Notes: a model not told the origin generated them from the letters alone. DNA of 49,296 nucleotides from Halomonas sp. KAO (GCF_015595025.1 NZ_JADNRL010000002.1:1-49296); one strand, 5' to 3'. Positions 16,232 to 23,741 are shown, numbered from the stretch's first letter. Numbers and translations: made by a program.

Positions 16232-17314
16232 TCAGTCACGGTGGTCGCGGATGATCAGGATCATCATGCTCGCGATCAATGACAGGAAAAGGACAATGAT
16301 CGCGAAGACAGTGGCGTTATAGAGCCGGTCTGGCTTGGTGGGGTATTCCGGGAATAGCGGGCTTTGCAGCACGCTGACTTGTTTAAGCTTGCGGGCGGCT
16401 TCCAGCCGGGTGTTCTCCAGGGCGGCCAGGGCGCTGGAGTAGGTCTCCTGGGCGAACTGGGCCTTGAGCTCGAGGGTTTCATACTGGGAGGAGATGCGAT
16501 TGAGCGACTCGCCGGTGGCCTGGGCCAGGCGGTCTCGCTGTAGCTCGATCTGCTCGCGCAGGGCGTCGATCTCGGCCTGCACGCGTCGCATATCGGAGGA
16601 TTGCGCACTCTGGTAACTGGAGAGCGCCTTGCGCTGGGCCTGGATACGTGCCAACTCCCCCTCTAGGGTGGCGACGACCTGGTTGATGCTCTCGACGGTG
16701 CTGGTGGGTGACACCAACCCTTCCCGGTTCTGAAAGGCAAGCAGTTCGGCGCGAGCCTCGTCGAGACGATCCTCCAGGCGTTGCAGCTGCTCTTCCAGAA
16801 ATTCAACCTGCTCGAAGGCGAGGCGCTGGCCCATCTCGTTCATATGCGCCTCGCCGGCTTCCAGCAGCAGCTGAACCATCCGATGGGCAAACTCTGGCGT
16901 ATAGGCCTGCACCTCAACATTTAGCACGCCGGCATACTCGTCCATCTCCACCGTCACGCGTCGCAGATAGTACTTGTGGAGATCCTCGATGGGTGCTTCG
17001 GCGTCGCCTAGGCGAGCGAAGAGATCACCGTTCTCGCTATAGTGCTGACGAAAGTCCATTTCACCCTGCACCTGCTTGAGCATATCCACCGAGAGCAGGT
17101 ACTCGCGCAGCAACAGCAGACCCTTGTCGCCCGAGCCGCCGGTCAGTATGGAGGAGAAGCTGATATCGGGCTGAGCGATCTGCGGACTCTCCAATACCAC
17201 GGTGGCGCGAGAGAGGTAGCGGTCCTCAGCCCAGATAAACCAGTAGAAGCTGACCAGCAGGATGGCGAGCAGGGCCGCGGCCCAGTGAGGCTGGGTTTTG
17301 ATGAAGTGTTTCAT
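16232..17314 (-). CDS. kpsE: Capsule export inner-membrane/periplasmic adaptor (KpsE/CtrB type)
   Basis: 360 residues with one membrane segment at each end: AAALLAILLVSFYWFIWA (about 13-30) and ATVFAIIVLFLSLIASMMILII (about 334-355). The region between is periplasmic, with long coiled-coil helices (FLEEQLQRLEDRLDEARAELLAF; MRRVQAEIDALREQIELQRDRL). SRATVVLESP and FPEYPTKPDRLYN are typical of the BexC/CtrB/KpsE family, a branch of the polysaccharide co-polymerases. It links the KpsMT pump to the outer-membrane protein. Its neighbours kpsT, kpsM and the kpsD-like gene complete the exporter. I see no clear ribosome site before the start, so translation may depend on the REP-bearing leader. Confidence 0.9.
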   Translation of the reverse strand: MKHFIKTQPHWAAALLAILLVSFYWFIWAEDRYLSRATVVLESPQIAQPDISFSSILTGGSGDKGLLLLREYLLSVDMLKQVQGEMDFRQHYSENGDLFARLGDAEAPIEDLHKYYLRRVTVEMDEYAGVLNVEVQAYTPEFAHRMVQLLLEAGEAHMNEMGQRLAFEQVEFLEEQLQRLEDRLDEARAELLAFQNREGLVSPTSTVESINQVVATLEGELARIQAQRKALSSYQSAQSSDMRRVQAEIDALREQIELQRDRLAQATGESLNRISSQYETLELKAQFAQETYSSALAALENTRLEAARKLKQVSVLQSPLFPEYPTKPDRLYNATVFAIIVLFLSLIASMMILIIRDHRD

Positions 17315-17338
17315 GGAATACGCTGTAAGCCGTTAAGG

Positions 17339-17368
17339 CGTAGGAGCGCGATTTATCGCGCTCCTACG
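17339..17368. repeat. REP-like element, copy 8: perfect 14-bp palindrome over the kpsT stop
   Basis: CGTAGGAGCGCGAT and ATCGCGCTCCTACG flank a TT centre. The kpsT TAG stop (17364-17366) lies inside one arm, so the last codon and stop of kpsT are part of the repeat (TCGTAGGAG). Confidence 0.9.
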
Positions 17369-18362
17369 AGTTGGGTTTGCCATCATTCTTTGGCGGCTGA
17401 AGTTGCATCACCCTGCGCCGGGCCTTATGCAGCCGTGCACGTGCTGAACGGAATTCGTCGCCGTATGGCTTGCGTTCATGGGGCGGTAACTCATCAGCCT
17501 TGGCCTGTTCGAAGGCGGCCTTGGCGACATCGAATTCGGCCTTTATCTCACGCAGCTGCTTGCGTGCCTGAGGCAGGGTCAGGCCTTCGGGGATCTCGAC
17601 CTCGGCCTGATTGCCCTGTGCCGTAGGCTTAGCTGCCGTCGGCTTAGGCTTGGATGTAGCGGCAGGCTTTTCGGGAGCGATGCCATTGGCCTTGCGGGCG
17701 GCATCGGTCTCTTCGTGGTAGGCGGCGATGGCATCGTTGATATCGTCATACCAGGTGGCGTGCCCATCCTTGAGATAGACACCGGCCTGGCAAAGATCCT
17801 TGAGGATGCCTTCACTGTGGCTGACCATCACGATGCTGGCCTGTCCGACCTTATCCTTGAACGCCTTGGTGGCCTTGGCCTTGAAGGCGCGGTCGCCCAC
17901 CGAGGTGGCCTCGTCGGAGAGGTAGACGTCGAAGTCGAAGGCCAGCGAAAGGCCGAAGTTGAGGCGGGCGCGCATGCCGCTGGAGTAGGTCTTGATGGGC
18001 TCATCGAAGGCGTCACCGATCTCGGCGAAGGCCTCCACCTTGTCAATGATATCGTCGACGTTATAGCGACCACCATGGACACGAGCCACGAACTTGACGT
18101 TCTGGCGTCCACTCATGCTGCCCTGAAAACCACCTGACAGGCCAATGGGCCAGGAGACCCGACTATGGCGATGGATCTCGCCGCGGTCAGGGGTATCCAT
18201 GCCAGCAATCAGCTTGAGCAGTGTCGACTTGCCCGCGCCATTGCGACCCAACAGGCCAACGCTGACGCCGGTAGGGATGGTGAGGTTGATATCCTCCAGC
18301 ACCCAGTCGTAGACCTTCCGCTGGCGGTGATAGCGCTTGTAGAGGCCGGAGATTTGGATCAT
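17364..18362 (-). CDS. kpsT: Capsule polysaccharide ABC transporter ATPase with C-terminal extension
   Basis: 332 residues. Walker A GRNGAGKST at 39-47, signature YSSGMRAR at 126-133, Walker B VYLSDE at 146-151, and the switch His in MVSHSEG at about 177-183. This matches KpsT, which powers export of finished polymer with KpsM. KpsT proteins are usually near 220 residues. Here an extra 110 residues follow: an Ala/Pro/Lys-rich linker (PAATSKPKPTAAKPTAQ) and a charged helical tail (LPQARKQLREIKAEFDVAKAAFEQAKAD). The tail may bind polymer or a partner. The stop codon is part of a REP-like palindrome. Confidence 0.92.
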   Translation of the reverse strand: MIQISGLYKRYHRQRKVYDWVLEDINLTIPTGVSVGLLGRNGAGKSTLLKLIAGMDTPDRGEIHRHSRVSWPIGLSGGFQGSMSGRQNVKFVARVHGGRYNVDDIIDKVEAFAEIGDAFDEPIKTYSSGMRARLNFGLSLAFDFDVYLSDEATSVGDRAFKAKATKAFKDKVGQASIVMVSHSEGILKDLCQAGVYLKDGHATWYDDINDAIAAYHEETDAARKANGIAPEKPAATSKPKPTAAKPTAQGNQAEVEIPEGLTLPQARKQLREIKAEFDVAKAAFEQAKADELPPHERKPYGDEFRSARARLHKARRRVMQLQPPKNDGKPNS

Positions 18363-18410
18363 GGCTGATGTCGGAATCGTGAGTGGTGAATGGTGGCACC
18401 GCAGGCGCCA

Positions 18411-18438
18411 ATCGCTCGATAAATCGGGCTCCTACGAT
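18411..18438 (-). repeat. REP-like palindrome, copy 9
   Basis: ATCGCTCGATAAATCGGGC then TCCTACGAT, in the kpsM-kpsT gap. The 18-bp block GGTGGCACCGCAGGCGCC (18392-18409) directly precedes it, as at copy 4. Confidence 0.85.
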
Positions 18439-18480
18439 GTAGAGGCTCCGGGGTACCGTATCGCCGATATGTCGGACCAC

Positions 18481-18502
18481 GGACAAATCCGGCTCCTACG
18501 GC
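18481..18502 (-). repeat. REP-like palindrome, copy 10 (partial)
   Basis: GGACAAATCCGGCTCCTACG. The GTAGGAGCC head and ATCC arm are kept, while one arm has degraded. It lies in the kpsM-kpsT gap, 38 bases from the kpsM stop. Confidence 0.7.
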
Positions 18503-18523
18503 GTAAAGCGTATGGCTTACAGC

Positions 18524-18541
18524 AGCGGACGAAGTCCGCTT
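18524..18541 (-). repeat. Stop-adjacent hairpin after kpsM
   Basis: On the minus strand the kpsM TAA is followed at once by GCGGACTTCGTCCGCT, a 6-bp stem with a TTCG-type loop. The kpsD-like gene has the same arrangement. There is no T-run, so it is more likely an mRNA-end stabiliser than a terminator. Confidence 0.65.
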
Positions 18542-19361
18542 ACTTCGCCTTGAGCTTCTCCTTGAATCGGACATGCATCAGCAGCCCAAGCGTGAGGGTA
18601 ATCAGGGTAAACATCCAGAAGTAGCTGGTACTGGTACCGTGCACCACTTGGTAGCCTTCGAAGAAGCCGAGACGCAGCAGTTCGAGGCCATGCACGATGG
18701 GGTTGTACATCAGATACTCGAGCAGCCAATGAGGTAATTGGTTAAGCGGAAAGATCACACCAGACAGGATCAGCAGCGGCATGTTGGCCATGCGTACCAC
18801 GGTGCCAACTTCGGGCACCAGGGTACCGGCCACCGAGGTGATCAACCCAAGGCCCAGACCCAGGCACCACATCGAGACCCACCAAAACATGGCCAGCAAG
18901 GCATTGTCGGGGTTCATGTCGACACCGAGCATCAAGCCGCCGGCCACGAAGATCAGAAAGATAAAGGTGCGCAGCATGCCCTCGAGGAAGTGCCGAACCA
19001 GCACCGGGTCGAAGGGTTGCACCTGGCGATAGGCGAACAGCGCACTGTTGGCGTTTACCGCGCCCAGACCGCGCATCATGCCCTCGCGTACCAGGAAGAA
19101 GCCCATCAGGCCGATGATCATCCAGGGGATAAAGTCGGCATTGACGATAAAGCGATCCACGCCACGCAAATAGACCCGCACGCCGATCATGATCAGCGTG
19201 AAGGCCAGCGGTTCGAAGATCATCCAGAACCAGCCCATACGGTCGGCCATGGTGCGCGAGACCGCTTCGCGCATAAACATGGCATACCAGACGCTGCGCG
19301 TGACCTGCCAGGGGGTGCGGCGGGTAGTGTTGGGGGGTTGTGGCATATTAGAGAGAGCCAT
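18540..19361 (-). CDS. kpsM: Capsule polysaccharide ABC transporter permease
   Basis: 273 residues, about the normal KpsM length. There are six likely membrane segments, among them WMIFEPLAFTLIMIGVRVYL, FIPWMIIGLMGFFLV, FIFLIFVAGGLMLGV, MFWWVSMWCLGLGLGLI, MANMPLLILSGVIFPL and YFWMFTLITLTLGLLMHV. NPIVHGLELLRLGFFEGY near the C-terminus is the family's conserved ABC2-membrane block. It forms the inner-membrane channel energised by KpsT. The start is uncertain: Met1 at 19361 lies at the edge of a REP-like copy, and Met6 at 19346 is also possible; neither has a good ribosome site. Confidence 0.92.
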   Translation of the reverse strand: MALSNMPQPPNTTRRTPWQVTRSVWYAMFMREAVSRTMADRMGWFWMIFEPLAFTLIMIGVRVYLRGVDRFIVNADFIPWMIIGLMGFFLVREGMMRGLGAVNANSALFAYRQVQPFDPVLVRHFLEGMLRTFIFLIFVAGGLMLGVDMNPDNALLAMFWWVSMWCLGLGLGLITSVAGTLVPEVGTVVRMANMPLLILSGVIFPLNQLPHWLLEYLMYNPIVHGLELLRLGFFEGYQVVHGTSTSYFWMFTLITLTLGLLMHVRFKEKLKAK

Positions 19362-19388
19362 CGCCGGATAAATCCGGCTCCTACGAAT
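19360..19388 (-). repeat. REP-like palindrome, copy 11
   Basis: ATCGCCGGATAAATCCGGC then TCCTACGAATG. The arms CCGGAT/ATCCGG differ from copies 1, 2 and 4 but still pair. It sits in the 45-base gap between kpsD and kpsM and touches the kpsM start. Confidence 0.85.
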
Positions 19389-19391
19389 GTG

Positions 19392-19409
19392 GCGGGCGGA
19401 GCCCGCTTA
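19392..19409 (-). repeat. Stop-adjacent hairpin after the kpsD-like gene
   Basis: On the minus strand TAA is followed by GCGGGCTCCGCCCGC, a 6-bp stem. The layout matches the one after kpsM, and a REP-like copy follows immediately. Confidence 0.65.
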
Positions 19410-21146
19410 CAGGTCGAGTGCTACCTTGGTGGCCACAGCGATCTGATAGAGGATCTGGGTGATCGATTTGCCGAGCTCGATATTGCTGGTCGGAGCGCGA
19501 GGCAATACCAGAATTTCATCTCCCGGGCGGAGACGGGCGTCACCGGCATCCACTACGGCGCCATTGCGGTGGGCGACCAGCACTTCACCCTTATCGGCGC
19601 GGTCGGTGAAACCGCCAGCCTGCTCAATGTAGTCGTTAGCCGACATGCCAGGGGTAAACACTACGGCCTGTGGCATCACCACTTCACCACTCAGCAGGAT
19701 GGCGTCGTTGGTTTCCGGGATGGTGATCACATCGCCATCCTGCAGTCGCACATCGACGATGCCACTCCCGGCACGAGCAACCACCAGCCGGCCGGTAGGT
19801 TCTACCTCAGCGGCCTTGTCCACGAAACGCTCGATCAGCTCGGCCTGGCGAACCTGAATCTCGCCCTCCGCGGCGGTACGGGCGGGAAAGCCCAGGTAGG
19901 TCGTCTCAAGACGACTCAAGCTCTTCTGCAGCGCCTCTTTCTGTTGCTCGGCAACACCTTTCCTCTTGATCGAGATGTCCTGCAGGCTGCTCATCTCCTT
20001 GGGCACGGCCACGGCATCGAGCAGTTCGCCGAGCCGTGCATCCCGGGGGAGTGCATAGCGCGACGGCCCATAGAAGCTGCCTTCCACCTCCACCACGATG
20101 GTCTCATCACGCTGATCGGCGCTAAACAGTACTTCATCGCCGCTATGGACCGGGCGGGTATGGAACTCGTCCAGAGTCATGTACTCGGCCATCGGGCCGT
20201 CGCTGCGATTACCGCGCAATAGCACATGGGAGACACCGCTCTGCTGACGGGCCAGACGAGCGATCTCGGCCCCGTTGAGTTGCTGGCCGGTCAGCTCATA
20301 GCGGTACTCTCGCTTGACATCACCCACTACCGCAATCGAGGGACCGCGCTCCTCGACCACGATGGTGTCGCCGTCGCGGAACTGCGGGCGAGGTATCCGG
20401 CCATTGAGCAGGAAGTCGTAGAGGTCAACACGGGCCACAGTCTGGCTACCGCGCATTACCCGAATATCGCGATAGCTACCCAGCTCGTTGTCGATGCCGC
20501 CGGCCTGATCGAGGAAGAACAGCATCGAATCGCTGGGCGTGCCGGCATAACGACCGGGATTTTCCACATAGCCGGTCACGAAAACCCCGACCGGCTGCAC
20601 GCCCTGCAGATTGGTATAGACCTGAACATCATCGGGATATACCGAGCGAATGGCGCCACGCACGCGGGCATCCAGCTGTCCGCCGCTCAGCCCTTGCACG
20701 CTCAGCGGGCCAATGGTGGGAATAAATATGTTGCCCTGGGCGTCGACGACAATCTGTTGGTCAAGCTCCACCGCCCCCCAGACGCGCAGGGTGACCTGAT
20801 CGCCGGGCTTGATGCGATAGTCGGGGTTCAGTCCGTCGGCCATGGTACCGCGGAAGCCGCCCTCGAACAGGTTGGCACCGAAGGGAGGCAGCGACTCCAT
20901 CTCGGCCTTGGGTGGCTGTTGGGCGTTGCCCCGTGGCCCGCCACCATAGTGAACACTGCTCCAGTCGGCGCGAGGGGTATCATCGATCTGCTGGCGCTGT
21001 TCGCCCTGATGCTGTTCGCTCTGGCCCTGCCCTCCCTCGACGCTGGAGCCACTCGACAGCAGATTGGCCTGCGCACCAGCCATCAGCGGTGTGCCCAGCA
21101 AGGCCAGGCCGGCCAGTAAGGCCCGAGTGTTCGTCATCATTGGCAT
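19407..21146 (-). CDS. kpsD: Polysaccharide export outer-membrane protein (KpsD/Wza-like)
   Basis: 579 residues with a signal peptide (TRALLAGLALLGTPLMAGA-QA, cleavage near residue 26), no lipobox, then a Gln/Ser-rich linker. A polysaccharide-export (PES) domain begins at DYRIKPGDQVTLRVWG (about 110) and continues GNIFIPTIGPLSVQGLSGG. It is followed by SLBB-like beta-grasp repeats, e.g. VFVTGYVENPGRYAG, VVVEVEGSFYGPSRYALP and ILLSGEVVMPQAVVFTPG. This architecture matches the KpsD-type periplasmic/outer-membrane exporter that continues the path from KpsE. Its ATG overlaps the upstream lipoprotein stop (TAATG), so the two are translationally coupled. Confidence 0.9.
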   Translation of the reverse strand: MPMMTNTRALLAGLALLGTPLMAGAQANLLSSGSSVEGGQGQSEQHQGEQRQQIDDTPRADWSSVHYGGGPRGNAQQPPKAEMESLPPFGANLFEGGFRGTMADGLNPDYRIKPGDQVTLRVWGAVELDQQIVVDAQGNIFIPTIGPLSVQGLSGGQLDARVRGAIRSVYPDDVQVYTNLQGVQPVGVFVTGYVENPGRYAGTPSDSMLFFLDQAGGIDNELGSYRDIRVMRGSQTVARVDLYDFLLNGRIPRPQFRDGDTIVVEERGPSIAVVGDVKREYRYELTGQQLNGAEIARLARQQSGVSHVLLRGNRSDGPMAEYMTLDEFHTRPVHSGDEVLFSADQRDETIVVEVEGSFYGPSRYALPRDARLGELLDAVAVPKEMSSLQDISIKRKGVAEQQKEALQKSLSRLETTYLGFPARTAAEGEIQVRQAELIERFVDKAAEVEPTGRLVVARAGSGIVDVRLQDGDVITIPETNDAILLSGEVVMPQAVVFTPGMSANDYIEQAGGFTDRADKGEVLVAHRNGAVVDAGDARLRPGDEILVLPRAPTSNIELGKSITQILYQIAVATKVALDL

Positions 21147-21547
21147 TAGCGGGCTCCTCCGGTACGTACCTCGGTGACCAGGCGCTTGGCCTCCCAGGCG
21201 CCGACGCTCTCACAGGCAACCCGGGGGGTGATCCGGCCACGCGGGGTCTCGATCCGCATCTTCCGGCATACGCGTCCACTGGCGGCGAAGTAAGGTGCCT
21301 CCACATGGACCATCGCATTGGGGCCCCAGGGGCTCTGTGGCAGCTCGGTCACTGCACCGGGGGGAGCCTGTTCGAGAAAGCCGCTCAAGTTGGCATCAAG
21401 GGACTTGCCCGGGTTAGCGCCAGCCATGATCGGACCACTGCTCTGCTGGCCAGCAGGCAGAGCGCAACCGCTCAAGGCGGCCAGCAGGCTCACGGCGACC
21501 AGCCATCGTGCGATGCCGCCGGTGTGGGAGGGTGCTGGTAGTGACAT
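21146..21547 (-). CDS. Small lipoprotein, first gene of the capsule operon
   Basis: 133 residues. The signal peptide WLVAVSLLAALSGC ends in a lipobox LSGC with Cys28, so it should be a lipoprotein. The mature part is short and ends with a Cys-containing domain (GRVCRKMRIETPRGRITPRVACESVGAWEAKRLV); the two cysteines may form a disulfide. It resembles small lipoproteins seen beside polysaccharide export genes (DVU3141-like), but I cannot assign a function. It may pilot or stabilise the KpsD-like protein, whose start overlaps its stop. The start at 21547 is chosen for the AAGGA about 8 bases upstream and a proper signal peptide. It directly follows the ops-containing leader. Confidence 0.75.
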   Translation of the reverse strand: MSLPAPSHTGGIARWLVAVSLLAALSGCALPAGQQSSGPIMAGANPGKSLDANLSGFLEQAPPGAVTELPQSPWGPNAMVHVEAPYFAASGRVCRKMRIETPRGRITPRVACESVGAWEAKRLVTEVRTGGAR

Positions 21548-21667
21548 GGTGAATCCTTGTGATCTGGTGGCCAGCCGCCAGCGGCCTGGCATCGACTAGG
21601 TGCCCATGGGGGCTTTCGGTGCGTGACAGCTGGGTGCTTCGGTTAAAGGCAGGAGGGGGTGCGTCAG

Positions 21668-21680
21668 GCACGCTACCGCC
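21668..21680 (-). promoter_or_regulatory. ops element (RfaH recruitment site) in the capsule operon leader
   Basis: On the minus strand the sequence is GGCGGTAGCGTGC, matching the ops consensus (GGCGGTAGCNT) exactly. It is 120 bases upstream of the first gene of the operon and correctly oriented. RfaH binding at ops in the paused complex suppresses termination across long surface-polysaccharide operons. I expect the promoter between 21690 and 21900, but no convincing -35/-10 pair is visible there for this strand. Confidence 0.85.
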
Positions 21681-21835
21681 CTGGGATTGAGGTTCCGGGC
21701 ATTTCCCTTGCCCTGCATGTCAGCATCTCTGTCCCTTCGGCGGCGCATCCTGCACCACCGGTTCATCAATAAGGGTTTTTTAAACGCCGCACATTCTACG
21801 TAATACCGCCACTCCCGACCACTACCCCATTCGGC

Positions 21836-21862
21836 TTATTTGCCTTATTTGCCCTATTCGCC
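21836..21862 (+). repeat. 9-bp tandem repeat, three copies
   Basis: TTATTTGCC, TTATTTGCC, CTATTCGCC in a row, in the 462-base divergent gap between the capsule operon and ompW. Copies 1 and 2 are identical and copy 3 differs at two positions. It may be a regulator-binding array, but the protein is unknown. Confidence 0.6.
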
Positions 21863-21903
21863 ACCCCCGCTTCCCGTTGGTTTTGGTAAAGAGAGCCAAG
21901 ATA

Positions 21904-21933
21904 CTGGCAAACATGAACACTGTTTCTTATAAT
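21904..21933 (+). promoter_or_regulatory. Likely promoter of ompW
   Basis: A perfect -10 TATAAT (21928-21933) and a partial -35 CTGGCA (21904-21909) with an 18-base spacer. The predicted start is near 21940, giving a leader of about 70 bases that contains a palindrome at 21950-21966. Confidence 0.6.
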
Positions 21934-21949
21934 GCGTGTGTCATGATAA

Positions 21950-21966
21950 AGGGATTTATAAACCCT
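21950..21966 (+). promoter_or_regulatory. Palindrome in the ompW leader
   Basis: AGGGATTTATAAACCCT is a near-perfect inverted repeat located about 10 bases after the predicted transcription start. It could be an operator or a 5' mRNA hairpin. Confidence 0.45.
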
Positions 21967-22009
21967 CCCTTATTTTTTCTGCCATAGGGTCACCTATCCA
22001 GGAGGTAAC

Positions 22010-22600
22010 ATGCGCAAGACCACAATGACGCTCGCAGTCGCCGCTTCTACCGTTTTCGCCAGCCAGGCGGTCATGGCTTACCAGGCGGGCGATGTTTATG
22101 TGCGCGGCAGCTTCGAGAAGGCCGAAGTCACCACCGACAACATCTCCGACGAGAATGCCTTTTATCTCTCGGGCGGCTACCTGTTCCACGACAAGATGGG
22201 TGTCGAGCTGGGCGTGGGCGAGAGCGTCGAGCACGACTTCTTCGGCCTGGCGGGCAATGACCTGGGCACCATGGAGCGCATGCCGGTCAACCTGCTGGTC
22301 AACTACTACCCGCTGGGCGGCATCGAGGAGGCTCGCGTACAACCGTTCGTCGGCCTGGGTGTCAACTACACCCGTTACTCCAGCATTGACGAAGTCGCTC
22401 CGTACGATATCGATATCGATGACGATTACGGCGTGGTGGGCCAGGTGGGTGTTGACCTGACGCTGACCAGTAACCTGAGCGCCACCGGCTACGCGCGCTG
22501 GGCCGACGTGGATGCCGAAGTCGACAACCACGGCCAGAGCATCGGCAAGGTCAAGGTAGACCCGGTCACCGTCGGCGCTGGCCTGACCTACCGCTTCTAA
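22010..22600 (+). CDS. ompW: OmpW-type small outer-membrane beta-barrel
   Basis: 196 residues. The signal peptide runs to AVMA-YQAGD (about residue 23). The body alternates short amphipathic strands (DVYVRGSFEKAEV; AFYLSGGYLFHDKMGVELGVG; VNLLVNYYPLGG; VQPFVGLGVNYTRY; GVVGQVGVDLTL; LSATGYARWADV) and ends in LTYRF with the terminal aromatic typical of outer-membrane proteins. This resembles the eight-stranded OmpW family, small hydrophobic-solute channels often controlled by salt or oxygen. The start at 22010 has a perfect AGGAGGT 4 bases upstream. A clear terminator follows. The gene is monocistronic and divergent from the capsule operon. Confidence 0.82.
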   Translation: MRKTTMTLAVAASTVFASQAVMAYQAGDVYVRGSFEKAEVTTDNISDENAFYLSGGYLFHDKMGVELGVGESVEHDFFGLAGNDLGTMERMPVNLLVNYYPLGGIEEARVQPFVGLGVNYTRYSSIDEVAPYDIDIDDDYGVVGQVGVDLTLTSNLSATGYARWADVDAEVDNHGQSIGKVKVDPVTVGAGLTYRF

Positions 22601-22641
22601 CGCTCGCGCGTCACTTCGCAACTAGCGCTGATCGATAGTTG

Positions 22642-22672
22642 GCCGGGCTCCATTACGGGGGCCCGGCTTTTT
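22642..22672 (+). terminator. Intrinsic terminator after ompW
   Basis: GCCGGGCTCC and GGGGGCCCGGC form a strong GC stem around ATTAC, followed by TTTTT. The 145 bases between this and rarD show nothing I can name. Confidence 0.9.
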
Positions 22673-22817
22673 GCCGTCAGTTTGGCCCTTAGTCGCGCCA
22701 GATACTCCATCCTAGGTTCGACACGCCACCCTCATTCGGCACGCCTTCAGGTGGGCCCATGGTACAGCGCTCACTAGCCTGCTAAGTTTAACCCACCGCT
22801 ACCCTCTGAGACCCCAC

Positions 22818-23741
22818 ATGCTCGACACACCCTCCACATCCGCCAATCGCGAGGCCCGCCGGGGCGTCATGTTCGGCCTGGCCGCCTACAGCATGTGGGG
22901 CTGCTTCCCGCTGTTCTTCGCCCTGTTCGAGGGAGTACCCGCCTACGAGATCCTGATCCACCGGGTGCTGTGGTCCTGCCTGTTTCTGGTTGGCCTGGTA
23001 ACGCTGCTCGGGCGCTGGGCTCCGATCCGCAAGGCGCTCGGCCAACCACGGCGGCTGGGGCGAGTGCTGGGCTGTGCCCTGCTGATCGGACTCAACTGGG
23101 GACTCTATATCTACGCGGTGGAGACCCGCCAGGTGCTGCAAGCCAGCCTCGGCTACTTCATGACGCCGCTGGTCAACGTAGCGCTGGGCATGCTGGTACT
23201 GCGCGAGACCATGCACCGGCCGCAGGCGGTGGCCGTGGCTATAGCCACAGTCGCGATCCTGACCCAGCTGATCATGCTGGGTGAACTGCCCTGGATCAGC
23301 CTGGCCCTTGCCTTCTCCTTCGGCACCTATGGGCTGCTTCGCAAGCAGGTGCCCCTGGATGGCCTCTCGGGGCTGTTCGTGGAGACCCTGCTGCTGCTGC
23401 CCCTGGGGCTGATCGCCCTGGGCTGGCTGACCCAGGCCGAACTCTCCCACTTCCTGGAGGGTAGCCGGGTCACCCTGCTGCTGATCGCCAGCGGGGTGAT
23501 CACCGCCCTGCCGCTGCTCGCCTTCGCCGGGGCCGCCAGGCGGCTGCGCCTGGCTACCCTGGGCTTTCTGATGTATATCAACCCCACCATCCAGTTCCTG
23601 ATCGCCCTGCTGGTGTTCGGCGAGCCGCTGAGCGGCGTGCAGCTGGCCACCTTCGTGATGATCTGGATGGGACTCGCCCTCTACACCTGGTCGGCATGGC
23701 AAGGCCGGCCGCGGGAGGCCCCGCAGCCGGCGAGGCAATAG
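22818..23741 (+). CDS. rarD: RarD/EamA-family (DMT) transporter
   Basis: 307 residues with about ten hydrophobic segments and an EamA-type repeat structure. MFGLAAYSMWGCFPLFFALFEGVPAYEILIHRVLWS near the N-terminus is the RarD signature, and GLNWGLYIYAV and ASLGYFMTPLVNVALGMLVLRE continue it. SFGTYGLLRK follows around residue 175 and FLMYINPTIQFLIALLVFGEPL near the end. RarD proteins are drug/metabolite-superfamily exporters; the E. coli one was linked to chloramphenicol sensitivity, and the natural substrate is uncertain. The ribosome site is poor. It is convergent with metY, with a structured repeat in between. Confidence 0.9.
   Translation: MLDTPSTSANREARRGVMFGLAAYSMWGCFPLFFALFEGVPAYEILIHRVLWSCLFLVGLVTLLGRWAPIRKALGQPRRLGRVLGCALLIGLNWGLYIYAVETRQVLQASLGYFMTPLVNVALGMLVLRETMHRPQAVAVAIATVAILTQLIMLGELPWISLALAFSFGTYGLLRKQVPLDGLSGLFVETLLLLPLGLIALGWLTQAELSHFLEGSRVTLLLIASGVITALPLLAFAGAARRLRLATLGFLMYINPTIQFLIALLVFGEPLSGVQLATFVMIWMGLALYTWSAWQGRPREAPQPARQ

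Noticed and set aside
12887..19409. Regularly appearing repeats as a CRISPR array
   Set aside because: Repeats differ in orientation, are separated by whole genes and lack uniform spacers; no cas genes are present.
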